Positions 34,625 through 41,279 of a stretch of DNA of 64,000 nt are shown here, in pieces (position 1 is the stretch's first letter; each line of letters starts with the position of its first letter). Both the position numbers and the translations under genes were made by a program. Source of the stretch: Isosphaeraceae bacterium (GTDB lineage Bacteria > Planctomycetota > Planctomycetia > Isosphaerales > Isosphaeraceae); contig JARLIH010000224.1 in assembly GCA_031291845.1 (NCBI GenBank), positions 1 to 64,000 on the forward strand. Reading direction: 5' to 3'. Under the pieces are notes generated by a model. The model ran no database searches. It saw only the letters and a list, made by a program, of their open reading frames with translations, and was not told where the DNA came from.

Positions 34625-35446
34625 ATGTCGCTGATTTTGTCGGAGTTGATCCACCCGACGGCCGTCATCGATCCCCAGGCGGAACTCGCCCCGGACGTCC
34701 AGGTGGGGCCCTATGCGGTCATCGACGGGCACGTCCAGATCGGCCCCGGTTCCATCATCGAGAGTCACGCCTGCCTGAGCGGCCCGATGATGATGGGGAA
34801 AGACAATTTTGTCGGGCACGGCGCCGTGCTCGGGAAGAGCCCCCAGCACCGCGGCTATCGCGGTGAGTCGACCTGGCTGCGCATTGGCGACGGTAACGTG
34901 ATCCGCGAGCACGTCACCGTTCACCGGGGTACCGTCGCCGGGGGGGGCGAGACGTGTATCGGTGATAATAATATGTTTATGATAGGATCGCACGTCGGGC
35001 ACGATTGCCAGGTGGGGAACTACTGTACGTTGGTTAACGGTGCGCTCGTGGCCGGGCACGTGACGCTTCACGACGGCTGCATCCTTTCGGGGCACTCGGC
35101 GGTTCAGCAGCGGGTCAGGATCGGGCGACTGGCGATGCTCGGCGGCCTGGGTTCCACGACGAAGGACATCCCCCCGTTCATCCTCCAGCAGGGTTATAAC
35201 TCGGTCTCAGGGCTGAACATCGTCGGCCTGCGGCGAGCCGGCGTCACGGCCGAAGCGATCGCCGCGCTGCGCGAGGCCTTCCGGATCCTGTACAAGGAAG
35301 GACGCACCCGCGGCAATGCGCTCGACCGGATCGAGGCGGACTTGCCGGGCGTGGCGGAAGTAACCGAGTTCGTGGCATTCATCCGGGAAACGACGCTCGG
35401 GATCAATCCGTCGCGCGGCGGCGAGCGCGAAGACCGCTCGTATTGA
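34625..35446 (+). CDS. lpxA: Acyl-ACP--UDP-sugar O-acyltransferase (LpxA)
   Basis: A 273-residue left-handed beta-helix acyltransferase for the first step of lipid A synthesis. Hexapeptide repeats run over about residues 10-190; the catalytic His is His126 (HVGHDC), matching E. coli His125; the C-terminal helical domain follows NIVGLRRAGVTAEAIAAL. It establishes an LPS-type outer membrane. The donor chain length and whether the acceptor is UDP-GlcNAc or its 3-amino form cannot be read by eye. AGGGAGGAGAAGG precedes ATG 34625. The upstream oxidoreductase may supply a modified sugar. Confidence 0.93.
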   Translation: MSLILSELIHPTAVIDPQAELAPDVQVGPYAVIDGHVQIGPGSIIESHACLSGPMMMGKDNFVGHGAVLGKSPQHRGYRGESTWLRIGDGNVIREHVTVHRGTVAGGGETCIGDNNMFMIGSHVGHDCQVGNYCTLVNGALVAGHVTLHDGCILSGHSAVQQRVRIGRLAMLGGLGSTTKDIPPFILQQGYNSVSGLNIVGLRRAGVTAEAIAALREAFRILYKEGRTRGNALDRIEADLPGVAEVTEFVAFIRETTLGINPSRGGEREDRSY

Positions 35447-35543
35447 CGCCGGCGCGCGTCTTGCATCCTGATCGTTGACGCGAGCGCGTTTGTTCGGCGA
35501 GTGCGCGAGCCGTGCTCGGTCCGCGCTTCTGAGAGCTTCAGCC

Positions 35544-35951
35544 ATGACCGCAGTTCGACGCATCCCGCTCATCGGTGCCTCTCTGCTCCTTTGTGTGTTT
35601 TCGGGTCCGCCGTCTCGAGCCGACGGCCCGACCGATCTCTCCGGCACCTGGAGCTGGACGTGGACGGATGCCGCCGGGCGGCTTCACCGGCACGTCCTCG
35701 AAGTCGAGGGCATCGGTTCGGTGCTTGCCGCGCGCGAGCGCTTCGACGACCAGGACCCGGTCAAGGTCTCGGACGTGAAACGCGAGGGAAAAAACGTCCG
35801 ACTGACGGCCGTTCGCGGCGACCGGCGAGCGGAATACCGCGGGGTTTTGGCCGACGCGAGCACGATTAACGGGACCGTCAGCGTCAAGGAGGGGGAGCAG
35901 ACGACCGATTACCCCTGGAAGGCGACGCGCGGGGAAGCGCCAAAGGGATGA
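35544..35951 (+). CDS. Secreted hypothetical protein
   Basis: A 135-residue protein with a Sec signal (TAVRRIPLIGASLLLCVFSG, cleavage near SRA-DG). The mature part starts DLSGTWSWTWTDAAG and continues with alternating beta-strand sequence (HRHVLEVEG, VRLTAVRGDRRAEYRG, INGTVSV), suggesting a small lipocalin- or TIGR-like beta-barrel fold of about 100 residues. No catalytic motif is visible. It is convergent with the SHOCT-like gene, 13 bases apart. Confidence 0.65.
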   Translation: MTAVRRIPLIGASLLLCVFSGPPSRADGPTDLSGTWSWTWTDAAGRLHRHVLEVEGIGSVLAARERFDDQDPVKVSDVKREGKNVRLTAVRGDRRAEYRGVLADASTINGTVSVKEGEQTTDYPWKATRGEAPKG

Positions 35952-35964
35952 CCCGCCGGCGACG

Positions 35965-36348
35965 CTAGCACGGTCCCGAACCCGCGTGCGGCGGCGGGAA
36001 TGCCTCATCGGCCGGGACAGCCGGGTCTGGTCCGGGCGCCCCACCGGCTGACAACGAATCGGGGTCCGGTACCACGTCGAGCTTCCCCATGGCCTTGGCC
36101 TTCGTCGCCGGAACCCCGGCACCGGTGAGAAGCAGGCGGATGCGCGCGAACTCCGCGTCGTCCAACTCGCCCGCGTCGTGGGCTTCCCGAAACTGCTGGA
36201 GGAGATCCTCGGGCGTCTCGCTCGAGTCGTCACCTTCGCCGTGCGCTTCGCGCCAGGCGCGGTAGGCCCAGAGAGCTCCGACCACCAGGGCCACCGACAG
36301 CAGGATGACCGGTAGGTTCGCCAGCAGTTTGGGAATGAGATTGGTCAC
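35965..36348 (-). CDS. Single-TM protein with SHOCT-like motif
   Basis: A 127-residue protein: an N-terminal TM (about 8-28, LLANLPVILLSVALVVGALWAY), a short basic stretch, an acidic linker, a SHOCT-like helix pair (PEDLLQQFREAHDAGELDDAEFARIRLLL) and a Pro/Ala-rich tail. SHOCT-type motifs mediate oligomer formation in many small membrane proteins. The function is unknown. Confidence 0.65.
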   Translation of the reverse strand: MTNLIPKLLANLPVILLSVALVVGALWAYRAWREAHGEGDDSSETPEDLLQQFREAHDAGELDDAEFARIRLLLTGAGVPATKAKAMGKLDVVPDPDSLSAGGAPGPDPAVPADEAFPPPHAGSGPC

Positions 36349-36498
36349 GGGTGTCGCGACTCTCGAGTGGCCGGAGGAATGAGCACGGCCAGGTCGCCCC
36401 GCGCCGCGAACCGCGCACTAAAGTGTATTGTGGGTAAAAGTTGACACGATTTCCAGGCGGGTTTTGCCTTCCACGCCGTTGGGATCGGTCAGGCTCGC

Positions 36499-36526
36499 TT
36501 GTTCGGACGACGGGACAGGGTATAAT
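36499..36526 (+). promoter_or_regulatory. Promoter of the glycine-rich secreted protein gene
   Basis: A perfect TATAAT (36521-36526), 16 bases after TTGTTC (36499-36504). The predicted start of transcription is near 36533, leaving a leader of about 110 bases before ATG 36642. Confidence 0.55.
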
Positions 36527-36641
36527 CTGAAGTTTAGCGACGCCCCTTGACGACGTGGATGACTGAAGAGGTGGCCTCGGGCCCGCTTCTCGGGTCCTTG
36601 GTGCCACGTTTGCCTCGGGCTTGCAGGGAGGGTTGCGAATC

Positions 36642-37190
36642 ATGCGCCGTCCGCTACTCGGTTTCGTGCTGGTCTCCGCCTTCGTGTTGCTGGCCCCAGG
36701 TTCCGGCTGGGCGCAGACCACATCGTTGGGGACGCTTGGAAGCGACCCGTTCGCAACATATTTTGGTTGGTATCTTCCGAACCAGGCATACCAGGCGTCT
36801 CAGCCGCGCGTTGAAGATACGATCAACGCCATTACGGTGGTCCGTCAGCGCAACGCGATTGCCGAGCGGGACAGCCTCTTCGACACTCGCTCCCGATTCG
36901 ACCTGTCCGACGAAGACGAGCTCGGTCGTTACGCCCCGAAGGGTTCACGAGGACGACCGCAGGGCGGTGGCGGGGGTGGGGTGGCGTCGAGCCCCTTCGC
37001 CGGCAATGTCCGTGGCACCGGCCCTGCGCTTTACTATAGCCGGACCGGCCGTTACTTCCCGACGCTTCGCGCGGGTCACGGTCCGAACCGGAACGTGGCC
37101 GTGTTGCGTTCACCTCGCGGCATGGGCATGGGTGGCGGTATGGGCGCGGGGGGCGGTGTGCCGGGCGGCGGGATGCCTGGGCCACGCTGA
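36642..37190 (+). CDS. Secreted protein with glycine-rich C-terminus
   Basis: A 182-residue protein with a signal peptide (RRPLLGFVLVSAFVLLAPGSGWAQ). The mature part has a folded-looking region containing DPFATYFGWYLPNQA and VEDTINAITVVRQRNAIAER, then a Gly-rich linker (GRPQGGGGGGVA), a Tyr/Arg block (PALYYSRTGRYFP) and a Gly/Met-rich end. The composition suggests a structural or surface protein. GGGAGGG lies nine bases before ATG 36642. No family is recognised. Confidence 0.65.
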   Translation: MRRPLLGFVLVSAFVLLAPGSGWAQTTSLGTLGSDPFATYFGWYLPNQAYQASQPRVEDTINAITVVRQRNAIAERDSLFDTRSRFDLSDEDELGRYAPKGSRGRPQGGGGGGVASSPFAGNVRGTGPALYYSRTGRYFPTLRAGHGPNRNVAVLRSPRGMGMGGGMGAGGGVPGGGMPGPR

Positions 37191-37307
37191 GCGAGACTTC
37201 GGGGGCCGCGCGGGGTTTGTTCCTTTAAAGAAACGGTGCAGGGGCGTGAGAAGAAGCAGGACCGCCACCTGCCCCCGTCTTTCGATCAGTCGATTAGGGT
37301 TCGCCTG

Positions 37308-37805
37308 ATGGCCCAGGAACAAATGCGTCTGTCGCCGACGGAACGTGCGAACTTAGTCGCATACCTCGACGGCGAGCTGAACGACGCCGAAGCCCGCGCG
37401 ATCGCCACCAAGCTGACCAACAGTCCCACCGCGCGCCGCGAGCTGGAACTGCTGGAGAAGACCTGGGATCTGCTCGATCAGCTTCCTCGCCCCAAGGCGT
37501 CGGAGCAGCTCACGACGCGAACTCTCACGCAAATGCGTTCGATCGCCGAGCACGGCGGCCAGATCGAGTCGGCATTTCGGCGCGTCGCGTTGCGGGTAGG
37601 GCGTGTGGTCGCGGCCGTGGCGGCTTCGTTGGTGGCGTGCTTGTTTGGCTTCGCTCTGACGCAGTGGGTCTGGCCGAACCCGACGGCACGGCTTGCACGC
37701 GACCTCCCGCTGATCGAGCACCTCGACGAGTACCGCGACGTCGGGACGTTTGACTACCTTGAAGCGTTGGCCGAATCGCCGGAGTTCAACTCAGACCGTG
37801 ATTGA
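37308..37805 (+). CDS. Anti-sigma-like single-TM protein
   Basis: A 165-residue protein. The N-terminus (ERANLVAYLDGELNDAEARAIATKL) resembles the anti-sigma factor domain with its LxxYLDGEL start but lacks the Cys/His zinc ligands. One TM (about 100-120) separates it from a short outer part. A matching ECF sigma factor is not adjacent. It overlaps the next gene (GTGATTGA), so the two are translationally coupled. Confidence 0.65.
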   Translation: MAQEQMRLSPTERANLVAYLDGELNDAEARAIATKLTNSPTARRELELLEKTWDLLDQLPRPKASEQLTTRTLTQMRSIAEHGGQIESAFRRVALRVGRVVAAVAASLVACLFGFALTQWVWPNPTARLARDLPLIEHLDEYRDVGTFDYLEALAESPEFNSDRD

Positions 37806-38832
37806 CGACCGATCGGAAACTGCCCCGCGGAAAACCCGGGCACGTGCGTCCCGTCGCTGGCTCCGGCTGTTCGCCGTCAGTTTCGCGCTCGCGCCGGCGT
37901 GCGCCGCGGCGGATGAGGCTTCCAACTGGGAGCGTCTCAGGTCGATGCCGCGGGAGCGGCGCGAGACGCTACTCAACGACCTGAAGGAATACGACGGGCT
38001 CAGCCCGACGGATAAGTCGGGCGTGCGAGCGCTCGACGAGACGCTGGCCAAGCTGCCGCTGGCCGACCAAACGCGTTACTACTCGGTGCTGCGCCGGTAC
38101 CACCTCTGGGTCAGCAGCCTGCCGGAGCCGCAACAGAACCAGCTCAAGAACGCGGCCCCGGAAGAGCGGATGAAGCTCGTCGCCAAGTTCCGCGCCGAGG
38201 AGCGCCAGACGACGCCGCGGCGGTCGTCCCCCCGCATTTTACAGCTTGCCGACTTCGGTGCGTCGACGCCGTTTGAGATGGCCCACCAGATCGGCGTGTG
38301 GCAAGCGCTCAACCCTCAACAGCGCAGCGCGCTGGAGAAGGTGACGAACCCCGCCGACGCCCAGCAACGGTTGCGCGAGCTGGGTAAAGGCCTCAACCTG
38401 AAGGCCGAGATGAAGCTTCTGAAGCAAGAAGAAGACGAGCTGGCCTCGAAAATGGAAGCACATCTCCAGGAGACAAAGATCGGCGCGTACGTTGGCCTTA
38501 TGAAAAAAAAGGACGGGTCGCCGGATGCGCGGAAGCTGAAGCGCTGGGCGGAAAACTACTACTTCATTGAGCACCCGCCGCAGGCCGTGAGGCCCGACAA
38601 CCTGCTTCGGTTCGGAGCGTCTCTACCGCACTGGATACGCGCTTCGTTCGATCACTTGCCGGCGGATGAGGCGCGGCGGCGGCTTACTATCCTCTATCGT
38701 CTGCTGTACCCACCGGGACAGGAAATGCCCATAACGAAGGCGACGGTCCCGCCAAAGGACGCCGCGGCCCCGAAGGCGAAGCCCGCGCCGGCCAAGGCAC
38801 CGGCAAAGAAGGGCGCCGCGAACGCGTTCTAG
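37798..38832 (+). CDS. Secreted, helix-rich hypothetical protein
   Basis: A 344-residue protein. From GTG 37798 it has a basic N-terminus and a signal or anchor segment (RLFAVSFALAPACAAADE), then a helical domain with two related motifs (WERLRSMPRERRETLLNDL; LPEPQQNQLKNAAPEERMKLV) like the DUF3106 pattern, a long charged helix (EMKLLKQEEDELASKMEAHL) and a Lys/Ala/Pro-rich tail. It partners with the preceding anti-sigma-like protein by overlap. An alternative start at 37750 would lie deep in that gene. Confidence 0.65.
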   Translation: MIDDRSETAPRKTRARASRRWLRLFAVSFALAPACAAADEASNWERLRSMPRERRETLLNDLKEYDGLSPTDKSGVRALDETLAKLPLADQTRYYSVLRRYHLWVSSLPEPQQNQLKNAAPEERMKLVAKFRAEERQTTPRRSSPRILQLADFGASTPFEMAHQIGVWQALNPQQRSALEKVTNPADAQQRLRELGKGLNLKAEMKLLKQEEDELASKMEAHLQETKIGAYVGLMKKKDGSPDARKLKRWAENYYFIEHPPQAVRPDNLLRFGASLPHWIRASFDHLPADEARRRLTILYRLLYPPGQEMPITKATVPPKDAAAPKAKPAPAKAPAKKGAANAF

Positions 38833-38859
38833 GCGGCCGTACCGTCCGGAGGGTCTGGC

Positions 38860-39972
38860 GTGTTCGATTCGGACCTCACCTGGATGCGGCTCGCGTTGGC
38901 CGAGGCCGCTCGGGGGCGGGGCTTTGTCGAGCCCAACCCGATGGTCGGGGCGGCGCTGGTCCGCGACGGTCGCCTTGTCGGCCTTGGCCATCATGCGCGA
39001 TTTGGCGGCGCGCACGCGGAGGTGGAGGCCCTTCGAGCCGCGGGTGCGCTGGCCAGGGGCGCCACACTTTACGTGACGCTCGAGCCCTGCTGTCACTTTG
39101 GAAAGACCCCGCCGTGCACCGAGGCGGTGATCGCCGCGGGTGTGGCGCGCGTCGTCGCTGCGCAGCGTGACCCGTTTCCGAAGGTTGCCGGGGGAGGCAT
39201 CGCTCGCCTCCGTGAGGCCGGGCTCGTCGTTGAAGTCGGGCTCGATGGCGAGGCGGCTGTGCGTCTCAACGCGCCGTACTTCAAGCGGCTCCTCACTGGC
39301 CGTCCCTATGTGACCGCGAAATGGGCCATGACGCTCGACGGCAAAACGGCCGCGGCGTCCGGCGATAGCAAATGGATCTCGAGCCCGCGTTCGCGGGCTT
39401 TGGTTCATGAGTCGCGCGGACGTATGGACGGCATCGTCGTGGGGATCGGTACGGCCTTGGCCGATGACCCCGAGCTGACCGCGCGTCCTGCGGGCCCTCG
39501 CCGCGCGGCCCGGATCGTCCTCGACAGCGCAGCGCGGCTGCCGCGCGAGGGCAAGCTCGCGCGCTCGGCACGCGCGGTCCCCGTGTGGGTCGCGGTCAAT
39601 GCACGCGCTCCGGAAGAGAGGCTCGAGGGCCTTCGCGAGCTCGGTTGCGAGCTCCTTCCGTTCGAGGGGAGTGGACCCGTCCCGGTCGGCCCGCTCCTTG
39701 ACGAACTCGGCCGGCGCGGGTTGACGAACGTTCTGGTCGAAGGGGGAGGGCGCGTGCTCGGCACGTTCCTTGACGCCGGTGCGGTCGACGCGGTCGACGT
39801 CTACGTTGCCCCTTTACTGGAAGGCGGATCCCACCCCTTCACGCCGGCCCGCGGGGTCGGCCGCTCGCTCATGAGCGACGCTCTGCGCGTCGAACGGCAC
39901 GACGTCAGCGTGATCGACGGCGACGTGCGGGTCCAAGGCACGCTCGCACAGCCTTGGCTCAGGATCGAGTGA
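38860..39972 (+). CDS. ribD: Bifunctional riboflavin deaminase/reductase (RibD)
   Basis: A 370-residue RibD that carries out the second and third steps of riboflavin synthesis. The deaminase domain has zinc ligands His52 (HAE, with Glu54 as proton shuttle), Cys77 and Cys86 (PCCHFGKTPPC). The reductase domain begins about residue 145 (RPYVTAKWAMTLDGKTAA) with NADPH-binding segments GIGTALADDP and VEGGGRVLGTF. GTG 38860 has GGAGGG seven bases upstream. No other rib genes and no FMN riboswitch are adjacent. Confidence 0.95.
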   Translation: MFDSDLTWMRLALAEAARGRGFVEPNPMVGAALVRDGRLVGLGHHARFGGAHAEVEALRAAGALARGATLYVTLEPCCHFGKTPPCTEAVIAAGVARVVAAQRDPFPKVAGGGIARLREAGLVVEVGLDGEAAVRLNAPYFKRLLTGRPYVTAKWAMTLDGKTAAASGDSKWISSPRSRALVHESRGRMDGIVVGIGTALADDPELTARPAGPRRAARIVLDSAARLPREGKLARSARAVPVWVAVNARAPEERLEGLRELGCELLPFEGSGPVPVGPLLDELGRRGLTNVLVEGGGRVLGTFLDAGAVDAVDVYVAPLLEGGSHPFTPARGVGRSLMSDALRVERHDVSVIDGDVRVQGTLAQPWLRIE

Positions 39973-39974
39973 CC

Positions 39975-40004
39975 TTGACCCTCTCGTCACGGCTGACTTA
40001 CGAT
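39975..40004 (+). promoter_or_regulatory. Candidate promoter for rex
   Basis: TTGACC (39975-39980), an 18-base spacer and TACGAT (39999-40004). Transcription would start near 40011, about 62 bases before the chosen rex start. No Rex-type operator palindrome was seen. Confidence 0.45.
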
Positions 40005-40072
40005 GATCGGTGCTAGCCCACGGACGGGAGGATGAGGGACGCCCCCAACGTCTTCAGGGAGCCGACGACGCC

Positions 40073-40747
40073 GTGAGGGACCCGCGACGCGATCCTCCTG
40101 CCGCCAAAGTTGCCCCCAAAGCCGTCGTGGGCCGCGTCAGTCTGTACCTCCGCCAGCTCGAGCACTTCGAGCGCCAGGGGCGCACGACCGTTTCGAGCAG
40201 TCAGCTCGGCGAGTCGCTGTCGATCAACAATGCCCAGGTCCGGAAAGACCTCGCGTTCTTCGGTCAGTTCGGCTACCCCGGCGTGGGTTACCGGATCGAA
40301 GAGCTGATCGCCGCCTTGCGGCATATCCTGGGGATCGACCACGAGTGGCCACTCGCCCTGGTCGGCCTGGGCAACCTCGGGCGCGCACTTCTGAAGTATC
40401 GAGGGTTTCGCAGCCGCGGCTTCCACATTGTGGCCCTCTTCGACAACGACCCGGAAAAGGTCGGCCAGACGTTCGATGGCCTGACGGTCGAACCGCTCGA
40501 GGCACTACGTAAGACGGTCTCCGTTCGGATGGTCCGGCTTGCCGCATTGAGCGTCCCCGCCGAGGCCGCTCAGCGCGTGGCCGATCAGTTGGTGACGTGC
40601 GGTATTCACGGCATCTTGAACTTCGCTCCCGTGACCCTCAGCGTTCCGTCGGGCGTGAGCGTCGTGGCCGTGGACCTCAGCGTTCAGCTCGAACACCTCG
40701 CGTACAAGGTCCAGAACACCCAGGGAGGTATCTCCTACGCCGGGTAG
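40073..40747 (+). CDS. rex: Redox-sensing transcriptional repressor Rex
   Basis: A 224-residue Rex. The N-terminal winged helix reads VGRVSLYLRQLEHF...TVSSSQLGESLSINNAQVRKDLAFFGQFG, the recognition region. The Rossmann domain has GLGNLGRALL for NAD(H) sensing, followed by AALSVPAEAAQRVADQL and GILNFAPV. Rex represses genes for anaerobic or respiratory metabolism when the NADH/NAD+ ratio is low. GTG 40073 after GGGAG gives the usual length; a GTG at 40010 is an alternative. Confidence 0.93.
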   Translation: MRDPRRDPPAAKVAPKAVVGRVSLYLRQLEHFERQGRTTVSSSQLGESLSINNAQVRKDLAFFGQFGYPGVGYRIEELIAALRHILGIDHEWPLALVGLGNLGRALLKYRGFRSRGFHIVALFDNDPEKVGQTFDGLTVEPLEALRKTVSVRMVRLAALSVPAEAAQRVADQLVTCGIHGILNFAPVTLSVPSGVSVVAVDLSVQLEHLAYKVQNTQGGISYAG

Positions 40748-40750
40748 GTC

Positions 40751-40779
40751 TTCACGACCCACCGTCGTGCCGTTAGAAT
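40751..40779 (+). promoter_or_regulatory. Promoter of tRNA-Gln
   Basis: TTCACG (40751-40756), a 17-base spacer and TAGAAT (40774-40779). Start of transcription near 40786, about seven bases before the mature tRNA. Confidence 0.55.
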
Positions 40780-40792
40780 AGCGTCCACGCAA

Positions 40793-40863
40793 TACCCGGT
40801 GGTGAAACGGTATCACAACAGGTTTTGGTCCTGTTTTTCCAGGTTCGAATCCTGGCCGGGTAG
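40793..40863 (+). tRNA. tRNA-Gln (anticodon UUG)
   Basis: A full cloverleaf: acceptor TACCCGG (40793-40799) with CCGGGTA (40856-40862), D stem GTGA/TCAC, anticodon stem ACAGG/CCTGT around TTTTGGT (anticodon TTG), T stem CCAGG/CCTGG with TTCGAAT loop, and discriminator G at 40863. The 3' CCA is not encoded, so it must be added by the CCA-adding enzyme. Confidence 0.95.
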
Positions 40864-40877
40864 CTTGTTCGCGAAAG

Positions 40878-40909
40878 GGGCCGGCGGAACACGTTCCGCC
40901 GGCCCTTTT
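40878..40909 (+). terminator. Strong rho-independent terminator after tRNA-Gln
   Basis: A perfect 12-pair stem GGGCCGGCGGAA (40878-40889) with TTCCGCCGGCCC (40894-40905), a CACG loop, then four T (40906-40909). Confidence 0.85.
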
Positions 40910-41279
40910 GCTTGCGCTCGTCGGTTGGTGCGCGGCAGGTCGGAGCCCCGCGTTGTGACCTGGGACACCCGGAATCCTCGACCGGCATGTCACTCACGCT
41001 CGGCAAAGTCGCGCCCACTCGCGAACGCCTACGAAGATTCTCTGAACGGTCCAGAATGTTCGACTCGGAGCGCCCTCACGCATTTCGAGATCATAAGACC
41101 GCAGATTCCTTGCCCTCCGGCCGCTGGCGGTCGATCCTAGAAGAAGAGCCTTCCTAATCCGCGTTTCGAAATGAAAGTGGGGGGAGACGGGGTCTCTCGC
41201 CGCCCGGATGAGGATGCGGTTCCCAGGTGCCGGCCCTAAGTCGGGAGCCGCCCGCGCCCGCCCGCGAGAGATCGGTCCG
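40910..41279. other. Gene-free stretch before the large surface protein
   Basis: About 370 bases after the tRNA terminator. I see no credible gene, repeat or clear promoter; it should carry the promoter of the surface protein. Confidence 0.5.

Noticed and set aside
38833-38859. FMN riboswitch before ribD
   Set aside because: Only 27 bases separate ribD from the previous gene, too short for the element, and no RFN-type sequence is present.
40010-40072. Longer N-terminus for Rex from GTG 40010
   Set aside because: The added 21 residues are low complexity and not typical of Rex; GTG 40073 has the better RBS.
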